Source: Chitinophaga pinensis (lineage in GTDB: Bacteria; Bacteroidota; Bacteroidia; Chitinophagales; UBA10324). From it: a DNA stretch of 64,000 nucleotides. Both the position numbers and the translations under genes were made by a program. The notes beneath the pieces are model-generated. The model was given only the letters and a program-made list of their open reading frames with translations. It ran no database searches and was not told the origin of the DNA. The stretch covers positions 1-64,000 of the forward strand of contig CAMDDP010000001.1 of assembly GCA_945892775.1 (NCBI GenBank). Reading direction: 5' to 3'. Numbering within the stretch: position 1 is the first letter of the stretch; each line of letters opens with the position of its first letter. Positions 17,948 to 27,324 of the stretch are shown here, one piece after another.

Positions 17948-19852
17948 TTACTCAGCCACCGCACCACCTTTATAAAGCTGCTTTCTGTATTTTAGTGATG
18001 GTGAAGATATGAAATTGCCTAATCCCAGATTGTTCCATTTTTCATCTATTGAATGAATGGTTTTTTCATCCATTGCTAAAATATTCGGCCACTCACGGTC
18101 GAAATTATCAAACTCTTTTGTTTTGCGTGTGCCGTCGAGGGCAATGTGCGAAGAGCTATCATTATTATTCTGCTCAATTATAATGCTGTCTCGGCGTGGG
18201 TCAATGTTGTTGGTAAATCTCCAAATAGCATCTTTAATATCTGAACAATCAACATTCGCTTCTAAGAAGATGATGATTTTTATTGCGCTTAATTCACCTT
18301 GTTCAAATAGTAGGGGAGTAATTTCTTTTAAATGGTTTCTTCTATTTTTCTGAATTGAAATAAATACTATTGAAATACCTTGGGTAAGTAAACTATCATT
18401 TACCTGAACGATCTCAGGGAAATCAGCCATTAGTTTTTTGGAATTTATAGGGTCAGTATTTTTTGTAATCTGATTGTTATTCGAAGTTCTTAATTCTTCA
18501 GGTAATTTTCGTGTTGCATCAACACACATCTTTCCACCAAACGAAAATTTTGAACAGCTATGATCAAGCACATCCATTGGTCCCTGTGAAAAATAAAAAT
18601 CTTGTTGTGGGTCAACATTTTGAGAAATTATTTGTGCAACTTTTTTATAATCGTGAATGTCAATGTCTTCATCTACTATGACTAGAATTTTATTAAACAT
18701 CATTTGACCAGCCCCCCACATAGCATTCGTTACCTTGATTGCTTGGCCTGCGTACTCTTTTTTTATTTTCACAATGGTGAGATTATGAAAGACTCCTTCA
18801 ATTGGTAATTCCATATCTTTTATTTCTGGAATCATGGTCATCTTAATGGGAGCTAAAAAAATTCTTTCTGTTGCCTTTCCAAGCCAGGCATCTTCCTGTG
18901 GAGGAATGCCAACTATTGTGGAAGGATAAATTGGATTTTTTCGATGTGTGATACAAGTAATATGAAATTTAGGGTAATAATCCGCTAATGAATAATAGCC
19001 TGTATGGTCACCAAACGGACCTTCAAGAATATCATCTTCCATTGGATCAACATAACCCTCAATAATAATTTCGGCATCGGCTGGAACCTGTACATCTTGA
19101 GTGATGCATTGAACGAGTTTCACTTTTTTCTTCCGGAGAAACCCTGCCAACATGTATTCATCAATGTTTTCTGGAAGTGGGGCTGTAGCACAATAGGTGT
19201 AAACGGGATCGCCACCAAGTGCAACTGCAACAGGCATTTTTATTCCGAGCTTTTTATATTCTTGAAAATGACGAGCTGAAACTTTGTGTTTGTGCCAATG
19301 CATACCCGTTATTGTGGGAGCAAAAATCTGCATGCGATACATTCCTACATTTCTAATTCCTGTATTAGGATCTTTAGTGTGAATGATTGGTAGGGTAATA
19401 AATGGCCCACCGTCTTCGGGCCAACATTTCATTACTGGAAATTTAGTGATATCGGGATTCATATTAATCACCTCTTGACAAGCGCCTTTCCCACTGACCA
19501 CTTTTGGCATCCATGAAGCCATTTGTGAAAGTTGAGGAAGCATTTTCAGTTTCTCAATGATGTTATCCTTTGGCTTCATCAATGTTTTAAAGAGCAGTTC
19601 AATTCTGCTCGTTACATCATCCAAATGATTTACGCCCAGTGCCAGGCACATTCTTTTCTCTGAACCAAAAGCATTTATTAGAAAAGGAATTCCAGTTCCG
19701 GTATTTTCAAACAACAAAGCTGGCCCCTGATTTTTAGAAATACGATCAGTGATTTCTGTAATCTCTAATTCAGGATTTACATATTCTTTAATACGAATGA
19801 GTTCACCCGCTGCCTCTAATTGTTGAATAAATTCTCTAAGTGACGAGTACAT
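17948..19852 (-). CDS. ubiD: UbiD-family (menaquinone pathway) decarboxylase
   Basis: This 634-residue protein belongs to the UbiD family of prenylated-FMN decarboxylases. It shows RNVGMYRMQIFAPTITGMHW and HKHKVSARHFQEYKKLG, MPVAVALGGDP, EGPFGDHTGYYSLADYYP (holding the conserved active-site glutamate), AWLGKATERIFLAPIK and NIDPRRDSIIIEQ. It is longer than E. coli UbiD (about 500 residues) because of a C-terminal extension, as in many Bacteroidota copies annotated for menaquinone biosynthesis. It would need a UbiX partner for its cofactor, not present here. I assign the family firmly and the menaquinone role by lineage. Confidence 0.88.
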   Translation of the reverse strand: MYSSLREFIQQLEAAGELIRIKEYVNPELEITEITDRISKNQGPALLFENTGTGIPFLINAFGSEKRMCLALGVNHLDDVTSRIELLFKTLMKPKDNIIEKLKMLPQLSQMASWMPKVVSGKGACQEVINMNPDITKFPVMKCWPEDGGPFITLPIIHTKDPNTGIRNVGMYRMQIFAPTITGMHWHKHKVSARHFQEYKKLGIKMPVAVALGGDPVYTYCATAPLPENIDEYMLAGFLRKKKVKLVQCITQDVQVPADAEIIIEGYVDPMEDDILEGPFGDHTGYYSLADYYPKFHITCITHRKNPIYPSTIVGIPPQEDAWLGKATERIFLAPIKMTMIPEIKDMELPIEGVFHNLTIVKIKKEYAGQAIKVTNAMWGAGQMMFNKILVIVDEDIDIHDYKKVAQIISQNVDPQQDFYFSQGPMDVLDHSCSKFSFGGKMCVDATRKLPEELRTSNNNQITKNTDPINSKKLMADFPEIVQVNDSLLTQGISIVFISIQKNRRNHLKEITPLLFEQGELSAIKIIIFLEANVDCSDIKDAIWRFTNNIDPRRDSIIIEQNNNDSSSHIALDGTRKTKEFDNFDREWPNILAMDEKTIHSIDEKWNNLGLGNFISSPSLKYRKQLYKGGAVAE

Positions 19853-19946
19853 ATAGTAGTGAAAAGCGAATAATTTTAAGAAGACAAAAATGAATAATGA
19901 TTCGAAGTTCTAACAATTATTGAAATATTAGTTTTTATATAAAATT

Positions 19947-19979
19947 AAAAATCCCTCATTTTATTTTTGAGGGATTTTT
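19947..19979 (-). terminator. Terminator downstream of the FadL-like gene
   Basis: A perfect 12-bp stem (AAAAATCCCTCA at 19947-19958 and TGAGGGATTTTT at 19968-19979) encloses a 9-base loop and has T-rich flanks. It closes the leftward FadL-like transcript upstream of ubiD. Confidence 0.8.
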
Positions 19980-20001
19980 AGCCGGTAAATTAAATTGGTT
20001 A

Positions 20002-21495
20002 TTACCATTTCCAACCAATGGTGAACGTGAATTGATTAGTAGAAGTGTTTTGTTTCACCCCAGCAACATCAACTCCTGTTAATGAATAGGGCTGAAGAAA
20101 TGATGCATATTTAGTTCGTGCAAAACCAAAATCAATAAAATAGTCATCTTGTTTAATTCCAATTCCGCCACTGTAAACAGTTGCTTTATTATCGTAATCA
20201 ACAACTATTGCTTCATTTTTAAACGGACTATTATAGAGTGCATAACCTAACCGCAAGCGCATCACATCTAAGATCGCTTCTCCTCCTAATCGAAGATTGT
20301 AAGACGATCCGTATTTATTTTTTATAGTTTGGTTTAAATTGTTTTCATAACTTTTTCCATCAGTAGAATTGTCATCATTAAAAGAGAAGAACGCTTCGCT
20401 GTAATCCAAGAATTCATAATCAACTGATAGGAATCCATATTTTTTAAAAGTAAGTGCAAGGCTCCCGTTTAACCTCCAAGGTGTTGTAATGTTGTAAGAG
20501 TATTTTCCAGTTGGCGAATCAGCTGTATAAGTCCCAAGCGTATCATCTAATATGGTTTTTATTGAACTGCTATACCGATCATTCAGGAATAGAAAAGAAG
20601 GGCTATGAACCGAACCACCTAAGCGTATGTAATCGTTTAATCGAGCAATCAACCCAAATTTTACATTGAGGCCTGTTCCGTTTGTACTCTGACTTTGATC
20701 GATCGTAAAAGATTTAAAATAATTAATGGTGTCGTTAATATCCGTTTCGGTGTATCCTGAACTGTATTTGTATTTTATATCAACAAAACCAACGGAGCCA
20801 CCAAAATATAATTTGTCATTATAATTTCCACCCATGGTTAACGCATATTCAGTTATACCTCCACGTGTTATATATGTTTGTTCCTGTCTCACTCTTCCGC
20901 CTTCTGTTAAAGCCCAATATCCTGATGCAGAATCGTATTGCAATAAGGCTGTATTGTAAGCAAGTCCAGCATCGAAAGGAAAAGCATTTTCAATATCGCC
21001 TGTTGAAACCTGAGAACCATTTGCGCTTTCAGCAAATTTTTCGGCAAGGCTTGATGATGGATTAAATCCAGTATAAAAAATACTATTGTGAAAACCGGCA
21101 ATTCGATTTCCGCCAAATGCAAAATTCAGGTTTCGCCACTTACCACTTTTTTTCTCATCTAATTGTTTCACCCCAACAATTCCAAAGCCAGATGCATTGA
21201 AATTGTATTTGTGTTCCTCACTAGAATTAGAATCAAACAAGCTATTGCTTTTAATTGAAAGAAATGATGGCGAAAATGAAAACTGATTATTTTGAAAAAT
21301 AGAAACACCAGCAGGATTAATAACGAGCGAGCTATAATCTCCACCCAAAGCCCCAAAGGCGCTTCCCACTCCAAGCCCTCTTCCACTTGAACCATACATT
21401 AATTGGGAATAACGAAGTGCATCTTCATCGCTCTGAGCGGAAGCAAAATTGGAGAGAAGTAGTGACACACTTATGGCTGTAAGAATCTTTTTCAT
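20002..21495 (-). CDS. FadL/TodX (OmpP1)-family outer-membrane transport protein
   Basis: This 497-residue protein has a signal peptide (MKKILTAISVSLLLSNFASA) followed by the family's N-terminal hatch signature: YSQLMYGSSGRGLGVGSAFG, then ALGGDYSSLVINPAGVSIFQ. The remainder is barrel-like and ends FTFTIGWKW, with an aromatic terminus. FadL-type channels carry hydrophobic compounds such as long-chain fatty acids across the outer membrane, which would suit the fadD and beta-oxidation genes at 2.8-7 kb, although these are distant. The gene is 20 bp downstream of the low-complexity lipoprotein gene. Confidence 0.8.
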   Translation of the reverse strand: MKKILTAISVSLLLSNFASAQSDEDALRYSQLMYGSSGRGLGVGSAFGALGGDYSSLVINPAGVSIFQNNQFSFSPSFLSIKSNSLFDSNSSEEHKYNFNASGFGIVGVKQLDEKKSGKWRNLNFAFGGNRIAGFHNSIFYTGFNPSSSLAEKFAESANGSQVSTGDIENAFPFDAGLAYNTALLQYDSASGYWALTEGGRVRQEQTYITRGGITEYALTMGGNYNDKLYFGGSVGFVDIKYKYSSGYTETDINDTINYFKSFTIDQSQSTNGTGLNVKFGLIARLNDYIRLGGSVHSPSFLFLNDRYSSSIKTILDDTLGTYTADSPTGKYSYNITTPWRLNGSLALTFKKYGFLSVDYEFLDYSEAFFSFNDDNSTDGKSYENNLNQTIKNKYGSSYNLRLGGEAILDVMRLRLGYALYNSPFKNEAIVVDYDNKATVYSGGIGIKQDDYFIDFGFARTKYASFLQPYSLTGVDVAGVKQNTSTNQFTFTIGWKW

Positions 21496-21515
21496 AAAGA
21501 TTTTTTAAAGATTAT

Positions 21516-23123
21516 TTATTTTGGGTTTTTTCCGAAGGAAGTTTTGCTACCTGATGAAGTGTAAGAATTTTTACTAGTGCTTCCTGGATTAGCAGAAAAT
21601 GAATTTTTGTAATTGTTTCCAGAATTACTTGCAGAATTTTGTGAGGGCTTACTTTGCTGTTTTGTATGTTGGCCTGAATTATTACTAGATGAATTATATT
21701 GTTGATGTTGATTGTTTGATTGATTTCCAGCGTTAGGACCGTTTTGGTTTGAATGGGTTTGAGCTGAAGAATTTTGCTTTGAATTGCTTTGTGATTGAAA
21801 ATTATTAGCAGATGCAGTCTCTTTAGGCGTTTTGTGCGGAATGGTTTGTGATGGCTGAGTCACTTTAGGAGTTGAATTTTGTTGTTGTGGAGCAGTATAT
21901 TTAGGGGAGGAGTTGTTTTGTTGTTGAGGTGCGTTGTTATGTTGCTGCTGAGTTTGTTGGGTTGGTTTTACCTGTGTGTTGGAATTTGATTGTTGGGTTA
22001 CTTGCTGAACAGGTTTATTATTATTTGAAGTATTAGAATTCTGTTGGATTGGAATATTCATGTTACCTGAAGGCTTAGTAGTTGAATTCTGATTTTGAAT
22101 ATCAGGTTTGCCTGAATAAATTTCAGAATCAGGTAACTTAGTATTTGTATTAACTCCATTTCCACTACTCATATCAGGTTTGCCCTGCAAACCATTAGCA
22201 TTAATATTAGAGCCTGACAAATGATTTTGAGCGCCAACTTCATTAATTAGATGGTTGTTATCTGTTGTCTCTTCTACTTTTCCACCTAATCCACCTGTTT
22301 CATAAGTGGTGTTTGAAGTGTTACCTCCGTAATTTGTATGATAACCATAGTAGGTATCTGGTGTATAGTAATAGGTTGGATTATAGTAGTTATCATAATT
22401 ATTGTATCCACCATAACCATAATTATTTCCGTAATAACCGTCATTGTATCCATTCCAATATCCATTATTGTACCCATTTCCATACCCACCATAACCGCCG
22501 TGTCCATACCCACATCCATAATTAGGATATCCGTAATTGTAATATCCAGAATAGTAATAAGAGCTATACCATGGAGAATACCAGTTGTTATATGCATTTC
22601 CCCACCAAGGATTATAATTTCCGTAGCTTATTGAAAATGAAAAACCACCGGGGTAGTAGGAGTAGTAGGAAGGACTATAAGAGTACCAATAAGGATTGCA
22701 ATAAATACCACTGTAATAATTATATCCTGAATATGGTGAATACCATCTGCGGATATTTCGTGTATAGTAATAATCATCGTCATCATAAGCATAGCTAGTG
22801 CTGCCCTCATAATAATTGTTAGTTACATAAGTGTTGCCATTGCCGTCTGTTTCATTGCTCTTATTATCATCTTCTGTATTCTGATTATTATCCTGAACAT
22901 ATTCCTGTTTTTGTTCTTGTGAAATAGTTACAGCATCATATTGATTAGCTTTATCCTGATTGTTTTGGCGGTCAGTCTGGTTATAGTATAAATCGTCAGT
23001 TGTTTTTGAAATTCGGCCAGTTGTACTGCAGGAAGCAAAAATTATTGAAAGTAAGAGTAGGCAAAAAAGACTTTTGTTTATTAATACTATTTTATTGGAA
23101 TTAAATTTTCCTATTGTTTTCAT
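21516..23123 (-). CDS. Low-complexity Tyr/Asn/Gly- and Gln/Ser-rich lipoprotein
   Basis: This 535-residue protein has a signal peptide with lipobox IIFASC (Cys32). After a polar Asn/Gln/Asp segment comes a central block (about residues 105-260) composed almost entirely of Tyr, Asn, Gly, Ser and Trp, for example GYGHGGYGGYGNGYNNGY. It is followed by a roughly 270-residue tail rich in Asn, Gln, Ser, Thr and Pro, ending KTSFGKNPK. No folded domain is recognisable. The composition is prion-like and suggests a disordered or fibrous surface layer, or a phase-separating linker. It is cotranscribed with the FadL-like gene and divergent from proS. Small frames on the other strand are by-products of the repeats. 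Confidence 0.75.
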   Translation of the reverse strand: MKTIGKFNSNKIVLINKSLFCLLLLSIIFASCSTTGRISKTTDDLYYNQTDRQNNQDKANQYDAVTISQEQKQEYVQDNNQNTEDDNKSNETDGNGNTYVTNNYYEGSTSYAYDDDDYYYTRNIRRWYSPYSGYNYYSGIYCNPYWYSYSPSYYSYYPGGFSFSISYGNYNPWWGNAYNNWYSPWYSSYYYSGYYNYGYPNYGCGYGHGGYGGYGNGYNNGYWNGYNDGYYGNNYGYGGYNNYDNYYNPTYYYTPDTYYGYHTNYGGNTSNTTYETGGLGGKVEETTDNNHLINEVGAQNHLSGSNINANGLQGKPDMSSGNGVNTNTKLPDSEIYSGKPDIQNQNSTTKPSGNMNIPIQQNSNTSNNNKPVQQVTQQSNSNTQVKPTQQTQQQHNNAPQQQNNSSPKYTAPQQQNSTPKVTQPSQTIPHKTPKETASANNFQSQSNSKQNSSAQTHSNQNGPNAGNQSNNQHQQYNSSSNNSGQHTKQQSKPSQNSASNSGNNYKNSFSANPGSTSKNSYTSSGSKTSFGKNPK

Positions 23124-23290
23124 GGTTTTGGATTTAATATTTTAAGGAAAAAAAATGAAGGTTTAAAATTAATTAAAAGCATTTTGATTTGTTCACTTTT
23201 TGATTAAAAAATAAAATGTGACTATCAATTTTCGAAAGGTTGAAAAAACATTTTTACTATTGTTTTCCAATATTATGCCAAACTTACATC

Positions 23291-24766
23291 ATGAGTAAAG
23301 AAATAACGAGCAGAGAGCAGGATTATTCGCAGTGGTACAATGATCTTGTCATTAAAGGGGGGCTGGCAGATTACTCTGCAGTTCGGGGTTGTATGGTCAT
23401 TAAACCTTATGGTTATTCCATCTGGGAAAAAATACAACGCACCTTAGATGATATGTTCAAAGCAACAGGGCATGTGAATGCCTACTTCCCGCTTTTCATT
23501 CCGAAAAGTTTTTTATCAAAGGAAGCTGCGCACGTCGAAGGGTTTGCGAAAGAGTGTGCCGTTGTTACACATTATCGTTTAAAAAATTCTCCTGACGGAA
23601 AAGGAATCATTGTTGACCCGGATGCGAAATTGGAAGAAGAATTAATTGTGCGTCCAACTTCTGAGACCATTATTTGGAATACTTACAAGGACTGGATTAC
23701 ATCTTATCGTGATTTGCCCCTGCTCATTAATCAGTGGGCGAATGTGGTTCGATGGGAAATGCGCACACGATTGTTTTTGCGCACAGCAGAATTCTTGTGG
23801 CAGGAAGGTCACACTGCGCATGCAACTAAAGATGAAGCTGTGGAAGAAACCATGAAGATGCTGGGTGTGTATGCTGATTTTGCTGAACAATGGATGGCGA
23901 TTCCTGTAATTAAGGGATACAAAACAGCCAATGAAAGATTTGCTGGAGCAGAAGACACTTACTGCATTGAGGCATTGATGCAGGATGGAAAAGCATTACA
24001 GGCAGGCACTTCACATTTTCTCGGACAAAATTTTGCGAAAGCATTTGATGTAAAGTTTGTAACGAAGGAAAATAAGTCAGAATTTGTGTGGGCAACATCG
24101 TGGGGAGTTTCTACGCGATTGATTGGCGCTCTTATCATGGCGCACTCTGATGATAAAGGGTTGATTCTCCCCCCTAAACTTGCACCGATACAGGTTGTGA
24201 TTGTCCCGATTTATAAAACAGATGAACAACTGACAACTATAAATGAAAAAGCAACCGAGATAAAAAAATCATTAGAAGCCAAAGGCATCAGTGTAAAGTA
24301 CGATAACGATGATAAACAAAAACCGGGTTGGAAATTTGCGGAGTATGAAATGAAAGGGGTACCAGTTCGTATTGCAATGGGGCCTCGTGATATTGAAAAC
24401 GGAACGGTGGAAATTGCGCGCCGTGATACTGGCGAAAAACACACTTATTCATTTACCGACCTTTCCACAAAAGTGGAACACCTTTTAGAACAAATTCAGT
24501 TAAACATTTATCAGAAAGCATTGGACTATCGCGACCAACACATCACACGCGCTGATACATGGGATGAATTTGTAGATATACTTGAAAATAAAACTGGTTT
24601 TGTTTCGGCACATTGGGATGGAACATCAGAAACTGAATTGAAGATTAAAGAAAAAACAAAAGCCACCATTCGTTGCATTCAATTGGATGCACATGCAGAG
24701 GAAGGAAAATGCATTCTCACTGGGGGTTTTTCTCACAAAAGAGTACTGTTCGCTAAAGCATACTGA
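23291..24766 (+). CDS. proS: Prolyl-tRNA synthetase (archaeal/eukaryote-like type)
   Basis: This enzyme charges tRNA-Pro with proline. I start at the ATG at 23291 (491 residues, [20 protein letters not shown]); the frame upstream to 23240 adds an unlikely hydrophobic leader. Class II motif 2 appears around [20 protein letters not shown] and [10 protein letters not shown], and motif 3 in [20 protein letters not shown]. The anticodon-binding domain follows ([32 protein letters not shown]), and a C-terminal zinc-finger-like domain ends with KRVLFAKAY. The lack of the bacterial editing insert between motifs 2 and 3 and the terminal Tyr are marks of the eukaryote/archaeal-type ProS found in Bacteroidota. 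Confidence 0.93.
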   Translation: MSKEITSREQDYSQWYNDLVIKGGLADYSAVRGCMVIKPYGYSIWEKIQRTLDDMFKATGHVNAYFPLFIPKSFLSKEAAHVEGFAKECAVVTHYRLKNSPDGKGIIVDPDAKLEEELIVRPTSETIIWNTYKDWITSYRDLPLLINQWANVVRWEMRTRLFLRTAEFLWQEGHTAHATKDEAVEETMKMLGVYADFAEQWMAIPVIKGYKTANERFAGAEDTYCIEALMQDGKALQAGTSHFLGQNFAKAFDVKFVTKENKSEFVWATSWGVSTRLIGALIMAHSDDKGLILPPKLAPIQVVIVPIYKTDEQLTTINEKATEIKKSLEAKGISVKYDNDDKQKPGWKFAEYEMKGVPVRIAMGPRDIENGTVEIARRDTGEKHTYSFTDLSTKVEHLLEQIQLNIYQKALDYRDQHITRADTWDEFVDILENKTGFVSAHWDGTSETELKIKEKTKATIRCIQLDAHAEEGKCILTGGFSHKRVLFAKAY

Positions 24767-24768
24767 TT

Positions 24769-25473
24769 ATGTCAAAAAACAAAAACCCACAAACACCACG
24801 AGAGCTCATTATTGAAAATCTTAAGGTAAAAGGACAGGTAATAAAGCAGGTTGCCATAACCACTCATGATGTATTTCTTGAGTTTAAGAATTTACTTCAC
24901 AAAACACAAAGTGAATTGGCCGTTACTTTAGCTAAGGATAATATTAATATTTATCTAGAATACTCCGACATTGGGCAGTTTGAAGCGGAGATGAAAATAA
25001 ATGATGAGGTAGTGATATATACACAGCATTCTAATGTTTTTACTTTCGATCAGGATCATTATATCTGGCGCTTACCTTATATTCAAGAAGATCCGATGCG
25101 TGCTCATTGTGGCATGATTCAGATTTATAATTTCCTGAGTGATTCATTTAAGTACAACCGCAATCAAGATGTTGGATATTTGATTGCGCGCTTGTTTGTA
25201 AATAAGGACAAGCATTTTTTTATTGAGGGTAAACGACAACTCGGATTCTTATACAATGATTTTGAAAATCTTATTCTTGATTCAATACACATTCAAGATG
25301 TAATTGAATCATCTATTCTTTATAGTTTGAATTTTGATTTATTAGTTCCACCCTATGAAATGGTAAAAGAACTTACACTCAATCAGAAGATAGAAATGCA
25401 GATAATAGAATCGCAGCAAACAGGTAAGCGGTTAGGTTTTCGGTTCAGTGCTGATGATGAAGAAATCAAGTGA
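24769..25473 (+). CDS. Conserved-looking protein of unknown function after proS
   Basis: This 234-residue soluble protein starts 2 bp after the proS stop, so it is almost surely cotranslated with it. It has no signal peptide or membrane segment. Segments such as VAITTHDVFLEFKNLLHKTQ, VVIYTQHSNVFTFDQDHYIW and AHCGMIQIYNFLSDSFKYN are well structured, and the N-terminus is basic and Pro-rich. The central part has regular alpha/beta character. I recognise no catalytic motif and do not assign a family. Coupling to proS suggests but does not prove a housekeeping role. Confidence 0.6.
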   Translation: MSKNKNPQTPRELIIENLKVKGQVIKQVAITTHDVFLEFKNLLHKTQSELAVTLAKDNINIYLEYSDIGQFEAEMKINDEVVIYTQHSNVFTFDQDHYIWRLPYIQEDPMRAHCGMIQIYNFLSDSFKYNRNQDVGYLIARLFVNKDKHFFIEGKRQLGFLYNDFENLILDSIHIQDVIESSILYSLNFDLLVPPYEMVKELTLNQKIEMQIIESQQTGKRLGFRFSADDEEIK

Positions 25474-25482
25474 GATTATTTA

Positions 25483-25730
25483 TTAAAGCAAAGTGAGATT
25501 TCCTTTAATCATTTTTTGCGCATCTGCAACAAATCCCTTTGCTTCAGCCATAAAAATATACGCACCTACTTCCTGATCCTCTCCTTTAAATTTTCCGTTC
25601 CATCCGTTGTATGCATTGTGGCTTTCTAATAGAAGTTCGCCCCAGCGATTGTAAATTTTCAGATTATAATAACTCACATTGAAAAACACAGGTCTGAAAA
25701 TATCATTCGCTCCATCTCGGACCGTCAATC
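25483..25730 (-). pseudogene. Remnant of a T9SS type B (gliding-motility C-terminal) sorting domain
   Basis: An 81-residue open stretch encodes only the end of a type B sorting domain: DGANDIF, LKIYNRWGELLLESHNAYNG and WNGKFKGEDQEVGAYIFMAE, then KGNLTLL. In intact proteins DGANDIF is preceded by a P-N-x-F-(S/T)-P-N segment and hundreds of residues of ectodomain, which are missing. It has no ATG; the frame opens at a TTG. A different frame just upstream (TQWTCADVNLAIDG) looks like part of a secreted repeat protein and runs into a stop, consistent with a frameshifted and deleted gene. The 25731-25942 interval holds nothing else I recognise. Confidence 0.7.
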
Positions 25731-25942
25731 GCTAAATTAACATCAGCACAAGTCCATTGTGTATTTGTCATCTTGTTGGAAAAAAAATCAAAAATCAAAA
25801 ATTGAACAATTCGAACATATATTTTCATGGGATAAATTCAAGATAAATTATTTCTACTCCTTATTTCGTTTTTATAAAAAGCAGATGCATTAAAAATATT
25901 TACTTCACTGATCAGTTGTTACATGAAAGGCATTGATTTTTC

Positions 25943-26440
25943 TCAGTCATAATTCCGCTCATACACTTCGAACGAATAAGGATATTTATTTTTTTCGTCT
26001 GGTAAATGTTTGTTGTTTATTATTTCTTTCCAATCAGTTGGGATAAGGGATTGAAAAAAAGTATCGCCTTCAAATGATTGATGAATTCGGGTTAAGTAAA
26101 TTCTATCGGTCCATATTAATGCTTGAATATAAACATCGCCACCACCAATGATGAAACATTCTGATTCTCCCTGGTCTTTTGCGTAATCGATGGCGTGTTG
26201 TAATTGATTGACGACCACACATCCTTCTGCTGAAAAATCTTCTTGACGAGTTATAATAATATTGGTTCTGTTTGGAAGCGGTCTGCCTAATGCCTCAAAA
26301 GTTTTTCTTCCCATAATAATGCAATGACCTGAGGTTGTTTCTTTAAAATATTTCATGTCGGCTGGAAGACGCCAAGGCAATTCACTTTCTTTTCCAATAA
26401 CATCATTCTGAGAAACAGCAACAATGATGGATACTATCAT
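25943..26440 (-). CDS. folA: Dihydrofolate reductase
   Basis: This 165-residue enzyme reduces dihydrofolate to tetrahydrofolate with NADPH. The N-terminal strand and Met20-like loop read [20 protein letters not shown], followed by [15 protein letters not shown] with the conserved acidic residue (Asp) of the active site. NADPH binding is indicated by [20 protein letters not shown] and [14 protein letters not shown]. Length matches bacterial DHFR. Its ATG overlaps the thyA stop by 4 bp, so the two are translationally coupled, which fits because ThyA makes the dihydrofolate that FolA recycles. Confidence 0.95.
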   Translation of the reverse strand: MIVSIIVAVSQNDVIGKESELPWRLPADMKYFKETTSGHCIIMGRKTFEALGRPLPNRTNIIITRQEDFSAEGCVVVNQLQHAIDYAKDQGESECFIIGGGDVYIQALIWTDRIYLTRIHQSFEGDTFFQSLIPTDWKEIINNKHLPDEKNKYPYSFEVYERNYD

Positions 26441-27231
26441 ACAGCAATAGGGGCTTTAATAGATGGATGCGGGTTGTAATTGACCAATTCAAAATCGCTG
26501 TATTTAAAATCAAAAATATTTTTTACAGCAGAATTTAGTTTCATCTGAGGCAAAGGTCGAAAATCGCGTGACAATAATTCATTAACTTGTTCAATATGAT
26601 TCTGATAAATATGTGCATCACCAAAAGTGTGAATAAATTCTCCGGCCTTTAAATTACAAACCTGCGCTACCATCATGAGCAACAAAGCATACGATGCAAT
26701 ATTGAACGGAACACCCAAAAAAACATCGGCGCTACGCTGATACAACTGGCAACTTAATTTTCCATTTGCTACATAAAACTGAAAGAGTGAATGGCATGGA
26801 GGTAATTTCATTTTATCTACATCAGCAACATTCCATGCACTCACAATTAATCGTCGGGAATCGGGATTTTTTTTTATTTGTTCAATCAGTTTCGTAATTT
26901 GATCAATCACTGTTCCATCTGGGGCCTCCCAGCTTCGCCATTGTTTTCCATAAACTGGACCGAGCTCTCCATTTTCATCAGCCCAATCATCCCAAATGCT
27001 TACACCATTTTCTTTTAAATATTTAATATTGGTAGCACCTTGTAAAAACCAAAGCAACTCATGTATGATTGATTTGGTGTGTAATTTCTTTGTGGTGAGA
27101 AGTGGAAAACCATCAGCTAAATCAAAACGCATCTGATATCCGAAACAACTTATCGTTCCTGTTCCGGTTCGGTCAGATTTCTTAGCTCCTTTTTCTAAAA
27201 CTGTTTTTACAAGATCGTGAAATTGCTTCAT
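26437..27231 (-). CDS. thyA: Thymidylate synthase
   Basis: This 264-residue enzyme converts dUMP to dTMP using methylene-tetrahydrofolate. The catalytic cysteine is in [32 protein letters not shown], the [16 protein letters not shown] segment, [16 protein letters not shown], and the C-terminal [12 protein letters not shown] match ThyA closely. It has exactly the E. coli ThyA length. It is upstream of folA in a leftward two-gene operon. A possible -7 box (minus strand TACTTTTG at 27247-27240) lies immediately upstream and would give a nearly leaderless message. Confidence 0.96.
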   Translation of the reverse strand: MKQFHDLVKTVLEKGAKKSDRTGTGTISCFGYQMRFDLADGFPLLTTKKLHTKSIIHELLWFLQGATNIKYLKENGVSIWDDWADENGELGPVYGKQWRSWEAPDGTVIDQITKLIEQIKKNPDSRRLIVSAWNVADVDKMKLPPCHSLFQFYVANGKLSCQLYQRSADVFLGVPFNIASYALLLMMVAQVCNLKAGEFIHTFGDAHIYQNHIEQVNELLSRDFRPLPQMKLNSAVKNIFDFKYSDFELVNYNPHPSIKAPIAV

Positions 27232-27324
27232 GATGGATTCAAAAGTAAAGAATTGATTATTCTTTATAAAAAAAGATTTTTAAACAGTCATTTTTTATGT
27301 TTAAAAGCGCCTTTAGATTTAACG

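Noticed and set aside
22265-22810. Several frames opposite and alongside the low-complexity lipoprotein, rich in Ile, His and Met
   Set aside because: They are by-products of the repeated Tyr/Asn/Gly codons and have no start context or family.
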